Assembly: GCF_003992255.1 (NCBI RefSeq)
Contig: NZ_RQVA01000003.1
Span: forward strand, 105,681-169,680
Length of the DNA: 64,000 nt
DNA from: F0422 sp003992255
GTDB lineage: Bacteria; Bacillota; Negativicutes; Veillonellales; Veillonellaceae
Direction: 5' to 3'
In this document: positions 6,822 through 16,024 of the stretch, in pieces
Numbering within the stretch: position 1 is the stretch's first letter
Layout: every line of letters starts with the position of its first letter
Position numbers and translations under genes: made by a program
The notes under the pieces: generated by a model
Database searches by the model: none
The model's input: the letters and a program-made list of their open reading frames with translations, nothing else
What the model was told of the DNA's origin: nothing

Positions 6822-9239
6822 ATGAAGGCATACACCATACATGTTATAGGCATTGTACAGGGCATAGGATTCCGCCCCTTTGTGTCTAAACTAGCCCATG
6901 AATTAGGAATTGTGGGCACAGTGAGAAATGACACAAGCGGTGTGGAAATACACATACAAGGTGTAGATGCAGATTGCCAACTATTTATAGAGCGATTGCA
7001 ATCTGACTTGCCTATCCATGGACGCATTGATACGTTACAAGTAAAATCAACAGAAGTACAATCTTTGGATGCGTTCACGATTATCGTGTCTCAAGGGGTG
7101 AAAGGACATGCTTTTATAGGGGCAGATATAGCACCGTGCGAGGCATGCTTGCAGGATATACAAGACCCTGAGAATCGACGCTTTCACTATGGGTTTACGA
7201 ATTGTACGAATTGCGGTCCTCGGTATACGATTATTGAAAGTACACCCTATGACCGTGACACAACGTCTATGAAAGTATTCCCTATGTGCGAAGACTGTCA
7301 GAAGGAATATGAGGACCTCGAAGGTCGACGGTATCATGCAGAGCCAAATGCTTGCGAGCAGTGTGGCCCCATGTTTACATTACGAGGTGCAGATGGAACG
7401 GTGTTCGCTAGTGGACAGGATGCCATAGAGCAAGCCAAAGAACATATACAAAATGGTTCTATTATAGCCTTAAAAGGCGTTGGCGGATATCATTTGGTCT
7501 GTGATGCGTTACAAGAAACAGCGGTACAAACCTTGCGCCAGCGAAAAGGGCGACCTAGAAAACCTTTAGCGATCATGGCAGGGTCCTTGGAAACAGCAAA
7601 ACAGTATGTGCATATATCTAATACAGAAGAAGAGCTGTTGTTGAGCCCTGCAAGGCCTATTGTTTTGTTACGTAAAGTAAGTTTAACCTTTACTGTTAAT
7701 GATGTCATGCATATAGAAACATGTGCGACTTCTGAGTGTGATACGGTTCTTAAAGAGATGACTGATATAAATCAGAAAAAATATGTTTCTAATCAAGAAT
7801 ATCGTAATACATTTACTAAGGTTACTATGAAGATGGCATCACAGATAACGCCAGTGGCTCCCAGTGTAGCTCCAGGTATGAAAACCCTAGGTGTTTTGTT
7901 ACCCTATGCACCGTATCACTATAGCTTAGTGCCTTCTGATGCTTTGTGGGTCATGACCAGTGCCAACCGCAGTGGAGATCCTGTGCTATATGATGATGCA
8001 CAAGCATTGAATGAGTTACAGGGGATATCAGATTATATATTGACTCACAATCGAGAGATAGTTTCTCCTGTGGATGATTCTGTGGTACAAGTAGTTCAGA
8101 ATGAGCCTATGATGATCCGCCGTAGCCGAGGGTACGTTCCTTTGTCCATTCCTGTAGTAGCATTAGAGAAGAGTTCCACCATGTTAGCTATGGGCGCAGA
8201 TATGAAAGCCTCTTTCGGTATGAATCGTGGGTCTCATGCTATCCTGAGTCCCTATATGGGAGATATGGAATATGAACGAGTACAAGACTTATTGTGGAGC
8301 ACGACGAAACGCTATGAAGAGTTGTTTCAATTACAACCTACGAAGGTCATCGTGGATGCCCACCCAAATTATTATACGTCGCACTGTGGTAGAACCTATG
8401 CAGAGAAGCATCAATTACCTGTTATAGAGGTACAGCATCATCATGCTCATGTGGCAGCGGTACTGGCAGAGCGCAATGTAACAGAACCTGTTTTAGGTAT
8501 TTGTTTTGATGGTACAGGATATGGAACGGATGGCACATTATGGGGCGGTGAGTTTTTATACTGCCACAAAGAACATATGGAACGAATGGTACATTTGAGC
8601 TATGCGCCTCTGCCAGGAGGTGAAGTGGCAGTACGAGAGCCGTGGCGTCAAGCGTTATGGTATGTGAATCAACTCTATCCATCAGTGGCCCCCACAGTGA
8701 TAGAACAGTGGAAGAAAACACTACCTAGGGGATGGGAACTATTAGAGAAAATGATGCCTCATATGCAGATGGTACAGTCTTCTAGCGGTGGTCGTTTATT
8801 TGATGCGGTCGCATCCTTGTTAGGGGTAGGTCATGAGCATCTCTATGATGCGCACCTTGCCATCGAGTTAGAGCAACTGGCGCTTTCAGAGAAGGGCACT
8901 ATCCTAGACATGAAGCTGGACGGAACGGTATTAGATACAATGAGTTTGGTTCGATCTGTGATAGAACAATTAAAAGATGGTGAAAGTGTAGCAAAAATCT
9001 CAGCAAACTTTCACAGAACTTTGATATATTATATAGGACAGATGGCAAAACGATGTTGTGAGGAACGACACATTTCGCATATTGTCTTGTGTGGAGGAGT
9101 ATTCCAAAATCGCATTCTCCTAGAAGGAGTGATGCAAGAATTAGGGGAATACACAGTCCACGTGCCTACCCAAAGCCCGATGAATGATGGCGGTATCGCT
9201 TTAGGGCAATTATGGTTAGGAAGTCATAAGAATAGATAG
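6822..9239 (+). CDS. hypF: [NiFe]-hydrogenase maturation carbamoyltransferase HypF with an internal insertion
   Basis: HypF makes the carbamoyl group that becomes the cyanide ligands of the hydrogenase iron. Domains in order: acylphosphatase-like (residues ~1-90, GIVQGIGFRPFV), two CX2C-X18-CX2C zinc fingers (~105-185), a YrdC-like domain (~200-400, LKGVGGYHLVCDA) and a Kae1-like domain with the metal motif VQHHHAHVAAV (~540) and GICFDGTGYGTDGTLWGGE. At 805 residues it is longer than usual because about 45-55 extra residues sit between RPIVLLRK and VAPSVAPG (about residues 285-343, 7675-7850). That insert is richer in AT and in Thr/Lys/Met than its surroundings. The frame is intact. It is the first gene of hypFCDE, with GGGAGGCGGG before the ATG. 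Confidence 0.95.
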   Translation: MKAYTIHVIGIVQGIGFRPFVSKLAHELGIVGTVRNDTSGVEIHIQGVDADCQLFIERLQSDLPIHGRIDTLQVKSTEVQSLDAFTIIVSQGVKGHAFIGADIAPCEACLQDIQDPENRRFHYGFTNCTNCGPRYTIIESTPYDRDTTSMKVFPMCEDCQKEYEDLEGRRYHAEPNACEQCGPMFTLRGADGTVFASGQDAIEQAKEHIQNGSIIALKGVGGYHLVCDALQETAVQTLRQRKGRPRKPLAIMAGSLETAKQYVHISNTEEELLLSPARPIVLLRKVSLTFTVNDVMHIETCATSECDTVLKEMTDINQKKYVSNQEYRNTFTKVTMKMASQITPVAPSVAPGMKTLGVLLPYAPYHYSLVPSDALWVMTSANRSGDPVLYDDAQALNELQGISDYILTHNREIVSPVDDSVVQVVQNEPMMIRRSRGYVPLSIPVVALEKSSTMLAMGADMKASFGMNRGSHAILSPYMGDMEYERVQDLLWSTTKRYEELFQLQPTKVIVDAHPNYYTSHCGRTYAEKHQLPVIEVQHHHAHVAAVLAERNVTEPVLGICFDGTGYGTDGTLWGGEFLYCHKEHMERMVHLSYAPLPGGEVAVREPWRQALWYVNQLYPSVAPTVIEQWKKTLPRGWELLEKMMPHMQMVQSSSGGRLFDAVASLLGVGHEHLYDAHLAIELEQLALSEKGTILDMKLDGTVLDTMSLVRSVIEQLKDGESVAKISANFHRTLIYYIGQMAKRCCEERHISHIVLCGGVFQNRILLEGVMQELGEYTVHVPTQSPMNDGGIALGQLWLGSHKNR

Positions 9240-9247
9240 GAGATACT

Positions 9248-9502
9248 ATGTGTTTAGCAGTACCAGCACAATTGGTGCATATTAATGAATCCATCGGTAC
9301 CGTAGAATTAACAGGAGTGCAACGGGAGTGTAGCCTGTTATTGGTGCCGGAAGCAAAAATTGGAGATTGGCTATTAGTCCATGCGGGCTGTGCCGTACAA
9401 ATTGTAGATGAGGAGGAAGCGCGTTTGACCCTTGAGGCATTCCGCGAATTAGAAGAACTTGAACAAGATTACTTTAACGGAAAAATCGAAAGTCGCAGCT
9501 AG
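9248..9502 (+). CDS. hypC: hydrogenase maturation chaperone HypC
   Basis: An 84-residue member of the HypC/HupF family. It starts with MCLAVPAQLV, whose Cys2 binds the iron-ligand assembly while it is built on HypD and delivered to the hydrogenase large subunit. GDWLLVHAGCAVQ is the second conserved block. The start follows the sequence AGGAGATACT used by several genes here. The 3' end overlaps hypD, as expected for translational coupling. Confidence 0.95.
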   Translation: MCLAVPAQLVHINESIGTVELTGVQRECSLLLVPEAKIGDWLLVHAGCAVQIVDEEEARLTLEAFRELEELEQDYFNGKIESRS

Positions 9503-10577
9503 TTTGCTAGAGCGCATTCACGAATTACATAATCCAGAGGAAACTGTACGATTCATGGAAGTCTGTGGGACCCATACAGTAGCTATTTTTCGAGAGGGCA
9601 TCCGTCAAATGTTGCCGAAAGGCATAGAATTGATTAGTGGTCCTGGATGTCCTGTGTGTGTGACAGACCAACAATATATGGATCAAGCCTTAGCGTATGC
9701 GGCTAGAGAGGATGTAGTCATCGCTACCTTTGGAGATATGCTGAAGATTCCTGGTACAACAGGTAATTTATGGCAGTCGAAAGAAAATGGGGCTCATATT
9801 GAAATTATTTATAGCCCTATGGAAGTACTTGGATTGAGTGAACAATATCCAGATAAAAAGATTATTTTCTTGGGTATCGGCTTTGAAACGACTATTGCTG
9901 TTATTGCAGCTACTATTCAGGCGGTGCATGCTAAGGGAGTAAAGAATGTATTTTTCTTGATTTCTCATAAATTGGTGCCACCTGCATTACGTGCTTTATT
10001 AAGTAATCCAGACCATCAAATTGAGGGCTTCTTATTGCCAGGTCATGTGAGCGTTATCATTGGAGAACAGCCGTATCAATTTTTAGCAGATGAATATCAT
10101 ATGCCAAGCTGTATTGCTGGCTTTGATGGTGTGGAAATTTTAGCGGCTATTGTAAATCTCTTAGAACAACGTAATGAACAGAAATTTTATGTAGGAAACA
10201 CCTACCGGTCTGTGGTGGCAAAGAAGGGAAACTCAGTGGCACAACAGTTGATGGATACCTTGTACGAGCCCTCCGATGATGGTTGGCGTGGTATCGGTGT
10301 ATTGCCAGCATCGGGTTTGAAATTGCGTGGAGAATGGTCCGCCTATGATGCATTGGTACAACTACCTTTGGGAACATTTACAACTAGTGATGGACCGAAA
10401 GGCTGCCAATGTGGGTCTGTTATCCAAGGGATGATTCATCCTGATGCATGTCCTTTATTTGGTAAATTGTGCACGCCTGACCATCCAGTAGGAGCTTGTA
10501 TGGTTTCCGTAGAAGGTAGTTGTTCAGCTTGGTATAAATACGGTTTTTCCAGCGGTGGAATGACCTGGGAGGAATAA
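9459..10577 (+). CDS. hypD: hydrogenase formation protein HypD
   Basis: A 372-residue scaffold protein with a [4Fe-4S] cluster, on which Fe(CN)2CO is assembled together with HypC. Diagnostic blocks are FMEVCGTHTVAIFREGI, SGPGCPVCVT, FGDMLKIPGT, GFETT and the C-terminal cysteine-rich KGCQCGSVIQG plus PDACPLFGKLCTPDHPVGACMVS. No ATG is available. The TTG at 9459 overlaps hypC by 44 nt; a second TTG at 9504, just after the hypC stop, would give a 357-residue product and is equally compatible with the family. The gene ends directly against hypE. Confidence 0.93.
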   Translation: MNKITLTEKSKVAASLLERIHELHNPEETVRFMEVCGTHTVAIFREGIRQMLPKGIELISGPGCPVCVTDQQYMDQALAYAAREDVVIATFGDMLKIPGTTGNLWQSKENGAHIEIIYSPMEVLGLSEQYPDKKIIFLGIGFETTIAVIAATIQAVHAKGVKNVFFLISHKLVPPALRALLSNPDHQIEGFLLPGHVSVIIGEQPYQFLADEYHMPSCIAGFDGVEILAAIVNLLEQRNEQKFYVGNTYRSVVAKKGNSVAQQLMDTLYEPSDDGWRGIGVLPASGLKLRGEWSAYDALVQLPLGTFTTSDGPKGCQCGSVIQGMIHPDACPLFGKLCTPDHPVGACMVSVEGSCSAWYKYGFSSGGMTWEE

Positions 10578-11585
10578 ATGGAACGGATTCGATTAGTCCA
10601 CGGCAATGGCGGTAAGTTTAGCCATGAATTGGTGGATCAATATATTGTGAAATATTTTTCTAATCCAATATTAAATGAATTACATGATGGCGCTGTATTT
10701 CCAGTTACAACGGGACGTATGGCTATGAGTACAGATTCCTATGTAGTAACACCACATATTTTCCCGGGTGGCAACATTGGGAAATTAGCTGTGTGCGGTA
10801 CAGTGAATGACTTAGCCATGATGGGTGCAGTGCCTCAGTATTTGTCGTGCGGGCTCATCTTAGAAGAAGGATTGCCTATTTCTACGCTAGAAACAGTGCT
10901 AAAAACCATGTCGGAGATGGCACAACTATCTGGTGTTTCTATTGTTACAGGTGATACAAAGGTGGTAGAAAAAGGTTCCGTGGATGGCATCTATATTAAT
11001 ACCGCTGGGGTCGGTCTAGTGCCTGACTATGTACAGTTAGGTACGTCCTATATTGAAAGTGGTATGAAAGTCATCATTTCAGGTACCTTGGGTGACCATG
11101 CGATTGCTGTCATGGGAACTCGGTATGGATTAGATCTGCCTGATACGATACAAACAGATTGTGCGCCTTTACATAAAATGGCTCATAAGTTGTTAGAAAC
11201 CTTTGGTAAAGATATTGCTTTCTTTAGAGATCCTACGCGTGGCGGCTTGGCTACTACACTACAAGAGATTGCAAACTCTGCTCAAAAAGGAATTCGTTTA
11301 CAAGAATCGGCCATTCCTATTCGCGAGGAAGTGCAAGCCGTATGTCAAGTGTTAGGATACGACCCACTATACTTAGCGAATGAAGGAAAGATGATTGCTA
11401 TTGTAAGTGCCGACGTAGCTGATGAGGTAGTGCAGATGATGCAGACTTTCACAGAAGGACGTGAGGCAGTGATCATCGGAGATGTGGTGAATGGCAATGC
11501 TGGAAAAGTAGGACTGCAAACAGCTGTAGGTGGTATTCGACTGCTAGATATGCTAGGTGAAGATCAAGTTCCTAGAATCTGTTAA
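10578..11585 (+). CDS. hypE: carbamoyl dehydratase HypE
   Basis: A 335-residue enzyme that dehydrates the carbamoyl group carried on its C-terminal cysteine to a thiocyanate, which is handed to the HypCD complex. It ends in PRIC, the conserved C-terminal tetrapeptide carrying that cysteine. The PurM-like ATP-binding fold is seen in HGNGGKFSHELVDQYI, TTGRMAMSTDSYVV, GTVNDLAMMGA and FRDPTRGGLATTLQEIA. The ATG at 10578 follows the hypD stop with no gap, and AGGAG lies within hypD. No hypA, hypB or hydrogenase structural genes are in the window. Confidence 0.95.
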   Translation: MERIRLVHGNGGKFSHELVDQYIVKYFSNPILNELHDGAVFPVTTGRMAMSTDSYVVTPHIFPGGNIGKLAVCGTVNDLAMMGAVPQYLSCGLILEEGLPISTLETVLKTMSEMAQLSGVSIVTGDTKVVEKGSVDGIYINTAGVGLVPDYVQLGTSYIESGMKVIISGTLGDHAIAVMGTRYGLDLPDTIQTDCAPLHKMAHKLLETFGKDIAFFRDPTRGGLATTLQEIANSAQKGIRLQESAIPIREEVQAVCQVLGYDPLYLANEGKMIAIVSADVADEVVQMMQTFTEGREAVIIGDVVNGNAGKVGLQTAVGGIRLLDMLGEDQVPRIC

Positions 11586-11702
11586 TATACTTTTGTATCA
11601 TATCCTTGGATATTTCATGAAAAAATCATAGTCATGAGATATACTTATATGGAATAAAAATTTATTTTTTGATACAATGAAAAGTAAAAGGAGGATATTG
11701 CG

Positions 11703-12149
11703 ATGAAAAAACAAATCGTAGCTGCTATGGTAGCATTCTCATTTGCCTCTGTAGGCGTAGTTGGCGTGCAACAAGCACAGGCATTTAATTTTGGTAAAGT
11801 ATTAGGCACAGTATTAAAAGCTGGTGGAACTGGATTTGTAGTTGATCGTTATGGTAGTTCTATTGACGGGTATTTAAATACTCTTTTAAAACAAAATAAT
11901 TTGAGTACTACATATTCAACTAAGGTAGTACCTATTGTGAGTCTTGGTCAAGGAGCTCATATTGGCGCGGCACAAGTCACAGGCCCTAGTAGTGAAGTAG
12001 AGAGAGTAGAAGCAGTAGCTCAAATGGAAGCTAGCTTTAAATCTGTTGCTCGAGTAAAGGGTTTGGTACCAATTGATAGCAAAAACCCGTTAGGTGCAAA
12101 TCGTATTCAAGGCGTTGGGGTATCAGCGATTATAGATTTGAAGATTTAA
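11703..12149 (+). CDS. small exported protein of unknown function
   Basis: A 148-residue protein with a clear signal peptide ending near AQA (about residue 27), so the mature part is exported across the inner membrane. The mature protein begins FNFGKVLGTVLKAGG and contains GSSIDGYLNTLL and a C-terminal block ending VGVSAIIDLKI. No enzymatic motif is visible. It has its own GGAGG and is followed by a compact hairpin (12155-12176) and then by two more envelope-protein genes, so a role in the envelope is likely but unproven. Confidence 0.6.
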   Translation: MKKQIVAAMVAFSFASVGVVGVQQAQAFNFGKVLGTVLKAGGTGFVVDRYGSSIDGYLNTLLKQNNLSTTYSTKVVPIVSLGQGAHIGAAQVTGPSSEVERVEAVAQMEASFKSVARVKGLVPIDSKNPLGANRIQGVGVSAIIDLKI

Positions 12150-12154
12150 TATGT

Positions 12155-12176
12155 TAGCACGGGGTATCCCGTGCTA
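12155..12176 (+). terminator. compact hairpin after the small exported protein gene
   Basis: TAGCACGGG (12155-12163) pairs perfectly with CCCGTGCTA (12168-12176) over a GTAT loop. There is no T tract, so this could be a weak terminator or a 3'-end stabiliser. Confidence 0.5.
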
Positions 12177-12206
12177 TCTATGTGTTATTAGAGATGAGGA
12201 GATACT

Positions 12207-13322
12207 ATGAAACGTTCTGCTGTATTGGGAGCTATGTTGGCTCTTTTGACAACTAGTGTATGGGCAGCACCAGACACAGTTTTAGAAAAAACAGAAACTT
12301 TGGAGACGACAGTGTATGGTAAAGTACAATTGGGGGCTTTGACAGATCGTGTGCATCAATTGCAAGACACTGTGTATGGAACGAAACAACAAGGTAGCAT
12401 TACAGGCCAAGTGGACCATTTGTTCAATGCTGTAGAAGGACAAGGTAAACAAGTTACATTACACCAAGAAGTTAACGCGTTAGAGTGGATGTACTATGAT
12501 GAAGTTCACAATGGATCCTTAGTAGAACGTATCGGACAAATGGAACGAAGTGTGAGCGGTATGGAAAATAAAGGTTCCTTGCAAAGTCGTGTCCAAAAAT
12601 TAAAACAGTCTATTTTTGGCAGTCAAGTTACATTGGCGACTAAACAAGGGACTATCGCTGCGGACCAAGTATTTACCTTGACATTGACAGAACCAATTTC
12701 TTCTAAGAAAAATGCAAAAGATGATATTGTACACGTTAAATTAGCGGAAGATATTATGGATGGTGAAGTGTTATTGGTTCCGAAAGGAACTCCTGGTACT
12801 GGCCATATTACAGAGATTACAAAAGCTCGTTCTTTTGGACGCAATGCTAAGTTAAATATTGTGTTTGATCAGTTACAAGGAATTGATGGTACTATCTTTA
12901 CAGCTCTTCAAGGGGAAGAAGCCAAAGCAAAAACGAAAGATGAACTGAAAGCGGCAGGTGCTTCTGTTGCTGGTGCTGTTGTATTGGGACCAGTAGGACT
13001 TGTAGGAGGATTCTTTGTAAAAGGTAAGTCTATCGATTTACCAGAAGGAACACTTGTGTACGTACAACCGGAATCTACAGTGACTATTTCTGGCATTGAA
13101 GTGCGTGGTGTAGATACAAGTGCAGCGGTACAACCAGTATCAGTGGCACAGCCTAAATCTACTGAAGAAGCAACTAGCAGTGTTGCAAAGACGACTACTA
13201 CAGAAGAAGCAAAGAAAACAAAAGAGACAGTGAAACCAGCAAAAGAAGAAGCGACACAAGTAGTGCCAGATGATTCATTGATAGAAAAACCTGTCGTTAT
13301 TGTGAAACGCGAAAAGGATTAG
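12207..13322 (+). CDS. exported repeat protein with lysine/threonine-rich tail
   Basis: A 371-residue protein with a signal peptide ending at VWA (residue ~20). The mature N-terminal ~120 residues consist of about four degenerate ~30-residue repeats around TVYGxxxxGxLxxRVxQLxxxVxG (TVYGKVQLGALTDRVHQLQ, TVYGTKQQGSITGQVDHL and so on). Next comes a conserved-looking domain (~140-290) with LLVPKGTPGTGHITEI and a glycine-rich hydrophobic stretch VAGAVVLGPVGLVGGFF. The last ~60 residues are a low-complexity T/K/E/A tail. It lies 8 nt upstream of the OstA-like gene with a matching translation start region, so the two are probably co-translated and may work together in the outer envelope. The family is not recognised. 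Confidence 0.6.
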   Translation: MKRSAVLGAMLALLTTSVWAAPDTVLEKTETLETTVYGKVQLGALTDRVHQLQDTVYGTKQQGSITGQVDHLFNAVEGQGKQVTLHQEVNALEWMYYDEVHNGSLVERIGQMERSVSGMENKGSLQSRVQKLKQSIFGSQVTLATKQGTIAADQVFTLTLTEPISSKKNAKDDIVHVKLAEDIMDGEVLLVPKGTPGTGHITEITKARSFGRNAKLNIVFDQLQGIDGTIFTALQGEEAKAKTKDELKAAGASVAGAVVLGPVGLVGGFFVKGKSIDLPEGTLVYVQPESTVTISGIEVRGVDTSAAVQPVSVAQPKSTEEATSSVAKTTTTEEAKKTKETVKPAKEEATQVVPDDSLIEKPVVIVKREKD

Positions 13323-13330
13323 GAGATACT

Positions 13331-14893
13331 ATGAAACAATATTCAGTAACGGCTATGACCGTATTAGCAGTTCTGGCCTGTACACATGGGTATGCCCAAA
13401 CTAATACGATGCCGCTACCAGAGGTATCATCTCAGAATAAGGAAATATCTTATGTAGTACCTTCTATCACAGGGGGTGTACAAGCTAGTACCGATACAAA
13501 ATTAACTCCTGTTTTGCAAATAAAGCCTGCAAAAAAAGGCGAGACCGTAATGCCAGTGGAGGAAAGCTCTCAGCCTGTACGCATTGATGCTGATAAAATG
13601 TATTATAATGGAACGACAGGAAAAGTATGGGCTAAAGGAACTGTAGAAGTAGAGCGTGGTACTCAGCAGTTGCTGACTCCAAAGGTTGAAGGGAATGTGC
13701 AAACTCAACGATACGAAAGTAAAGAAGGGTATCATTTCTTAGAAGAAAAAGGCTTGAAAAAAGATTTGCAAGGGGCCTTTATTTCTTATAATGCAAGCAA
13801 CGGACAGGCACAGACAACAGATGTATTTGGCTATGCAGAACCCTATTGGGTGAAAGCGAAGGCAGCGGAGTTTGATGGGACACATGGTCACATTGAAAAA
13901 GGTTGGATTACAACTAAACATGCCATTGCCTTTAAAGGGGCTCCAGATTATCGTGTAGAGGGTGACTCTATTGATATCTACCCAGAAGATAAAGCCATTA
14001 TACATAATGCAGCTTTGTATATTAAAAATACCAAAATTTTATCTTTGAAACGATATAAAGTTTCTTTGCGAAAAGACAAAAAAGGTCAATTGAATGTATT
14101 CTCTATCATTCCAAGACCAAGCTATAACTCTACCGATGGATTCGTCTTAAAAGGCAATATTGAATACCCTCTATCAAATACGTCTGACGTATTTTTGGGG
14201 TATACGGTAGGTTCTAAAGTAGGATTTAAACCATCCTTTGGATATGAAAAGGCGCTCCCTTGGGGTGAGGTGAGCTTGGCCTATACTCGTGAGTCATCTA
14301 CATTGAATGCAGAAAAAGTTTGGGTTGAGAAAAAACCTGAGTTATCTATTGATACGCATGCGTACCACATTGGTCATTCGCCGTTGACAATACGTGGCGG
14401 ATTGAGTATGGGACGATGGTATGAAGGTGATATTAAAGGATCCCATCATAAAATATATGGAGAAGTATCTCATGATCCATGGCATGTTTTACCATCCACA
14501 GATGTAACTGCATTTGTAGGATATCAACGAGATTATTATGGCTATAACGGACTGACAAGAACGATGCCATATTGGGGAATCGGAGCAAAAACTACCATCA
14601 ATGATCGAGTGAAAGCTTGGGCTGGATATCATCAAAATAATACATCGGAAACATTGGATTCCCCATACTCCTTTGATAAAGTAGATGTAAAACATGATTT
14701 TTATTATGGTGTTAGTGTACAGGCGACGAAATTAGATCGCTTCAGCATCAATGTACAACAAGATTTGCTCACCCATCAATTACGATATGTAGATATATCT
14801 TGGCATAGAGACTTACATTCTTTTGAAGGTTCTTTAACATATAGAACGAAACAAAAGAAATGGGAGTATACATTAGTAGCTAAGGACTTTTAA
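13331..14893 (+). CDS. OstA/LptD-like outer-membrane barrel protein
   Basis: A 520-residue exported protein with a signal peptide ending near YAQ (residue ~23). Residues ~85-240 resemble the OstA/LptA fold that carries lipopolysaccharide: RIDADKMYYNGTTGKVWAKGTVEVERG, later RVEGDSIDIYPEDKAIIHNAALYIKNTKILSLKRY. The C-terminal half alternates aromatic and polar residues as in an outer-membrane beta barrel and ends in DF, a typical aromatic barrel terminus. This is an LptD-like arrangement but shorter than proteobacterial LptD (~780). It could insert LPS or another envelope polymer, or be a paralogue. It sits between a repeat protein and galU, which fits envelope biogenesis. Confidence 0.65.
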   Translation: MKQYSVTAMTVLAVLACTHGYAQTNTMPLPEVSSQNKEISYVVPSITGGVQASTDTKLTPVLQIKPAKKGETVMPVEESSQPVRIDADKMYYNGTTGKVWAKGTVEVERGTQQLLTPKVEGNVQTQRYESKEGYHFLEEKGLKKDLQGAFISYNASNGQAQTTDVFGYAEPYWVKAKAAEFDGTHGHIEKGWITTKHAIAFKGAPDYRVEGDSIDIYPEDKAIIHNAALYIKNTKILSLKRYKVSLRKDKKGQLNVFSIIPRPSYNSTDGFVLKGNIEYPLSNTSDVFLGYTVGSKVGFKPSFGYEKALPWGEVSLAYTRESSTLNAEKVWVEKKPELSIDTHAYHIGHSPLTIRGGLSMGRWYEGDIKGSHHKIYGEVSHDPWHVLPSTDVTAFVGYQRDYYGYNGLTRTMPYWGIGAKTTINDRVKAWAGYHQNNTSETLDSPYSFDKVDVKHDFYYGVSVQATKLDRFSINVQQDLLTHQLRYVDISWHRDLHSFEGSLTYRTKQKKWEYTLVAKDF

Positions 14894-14906
14894 GTGAGAG
14901 GATACT

Positions 14907-15794
14907 ATGAAAAAGGTTAGAAAAGCGGTTATTCCTGCAGCAGGATTTGGTACGCGTTTTTTACCTGCTACAAAGGCACAGCCCAAAGAGATGTTGCCTA
15001 TCGTAGATACACCTACGATTCAATACATTGTGCAAGAAGCCATAGATTCGGGTATTGAAGATATCCTGATTATTACAGGTCGTAACAAACGAGCGATAGA
15101 AGATCATTTTGATACTAGCGTAGAATTAGAACAGTTATTGCAACAGCAAGGGAAGCAACAACATTTAGAAATGGTACGTAATTTGGCGAATATAAAAGTT
15201 CATTACATTCGTCAAAAAACAGCTCGTGGTTTAGGTGACGCGATTTATTGCGCCAAAACTTTCATTGGAGATGAACCGTTTGCAGTGTTATTAGGCGATG
15301 ATGTGGTATATAATCCACAGCGACCTTGTTTACAACAACTCATCGATTGTCACTATGCACATGATGGTGTGACAATTTTAGGTACACAGTTTGTAGCACC
15401 AGAAAAGGTGAGTTCCTATGGGATTGTATCGGGGCAGGAAATTGAATCTAATGTGTATGAAGTAGCTGGTCTTGTAGAAAAGCCATCTTTTGAATATGCT
15501 CCATCTAACTTAGCCGTGTTAGGGCGCTATATATTAACGCCAGAAATTTTTGATGAGTTAGAGAAGACACCGCAAGGTGCAGGCAATGAAATTCAACTGA
15601 CCGATGCGATTGCAAGACTTTCCTCTAGAGTGCTAGCCTATTCCTATGAAGGAGTACGCTATGATATAGGAGATCGGCTAGGCTATTTAAAAGCAACTGT
15701 AGAATATGGGTTGCGAAATCCGCAGTTGGCCGAGGCTTTCAAAAGCTATTTAGAAGATTTAGATATTGATTTTATTATGAATCATACATCATAG
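14907..15794 (+). CDS. galU: UTP--glucose-1-phosphate uridylyltransferase
   Basis: A 295-residue nucleotidyltransferase that makes UDP-glucose for cell-envelope polysaccharide. The nucleotide-binding motif AAGFGTRFLPATKAQPKEMLP is at the N-terminus, followed by VDTPTIQYIVQEA, LGDD in the active-site region, VEKP and GNEIQLTDAI. Size and motifs are those of bacterial GalU. The gene follows the envelope genes by 13 nt with the same GATACTATG start context, and an intrinsic terminator closes the operon at 15811-15851. Confidence 0.93.
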   Translation: MKKVRKAVIPAAGFGTRFLPATKAQPKEMLPIVDTPTIQYIVQEAIDSGIEDILIITGRNKRAIEDHFDTSVELEQLLQQQGKQQHLEMVRNLANIKVHYIRQKTARGLGDAIYCAKTFIGDEPFAVLLGDDVVYNPQRPCLQQLIDCHYAHDGVTILGTQFVAPEKVSSYGIVSGQEIESNVYEVAGLVEKPSFEYAPSNLAVLGRYILTPEIFDELEKTPQGAGNEIQLTDAIARLSSRVLAYSYEGVRYDIGDRLGYLKATVEYGLRNPQLAEAFKSYLEDLDIDFIMNHTS

Positions 15795-15810
15795 ATGGAT
15801 GCGTTTTCTG

Positions 15811-15851
15811 AACGGATGTTATGAGGTGAGAACCTTATGACATCCGTTTTT
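15811..15851 (+). terminator. intrinsic terminator after galU
   Basis: AACGGATGT (15811-15819) pairs with ACATCCGTT, the inner ATGAGGT pairs with ACCTTAT, and the hairpin ends in TTTTT. Confidence 0.85.
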
Positions 15852-15882
15852 GCATAACTATTCAGCACATGTTAAGAGTTTA

Positions 15883-15900
15883 TTGTGATAAATATCATAA
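15883..15900. promoter_or_regulatory. Rex-like palindromic operator upstream of pckA
   Basis: TTGTGATAAATATCATAA is a near-perfect 18-bp palindrome and matches the Rex consensus TTGTGA-N6-TCACAA with one mismatch. A second TTGTGA half-site lies at 15948-15953. Rex represses fermentative and redox genes according to the NADH/NAD ratio in Firmicutes. A CRP/FNR-type regulator is an alternative reader. Confidence 0.4.
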
Positions 15901-16024
15901 GTACTTATATTTACTGGATTGTTAGGAGGTATATAATTGACCTCATATTGTGAAATATTTAATTAAATGTTAGAATATAGGAATAAACATAAGTATATTA
16001 AGTTAGAACTGATGAGGACTACAT

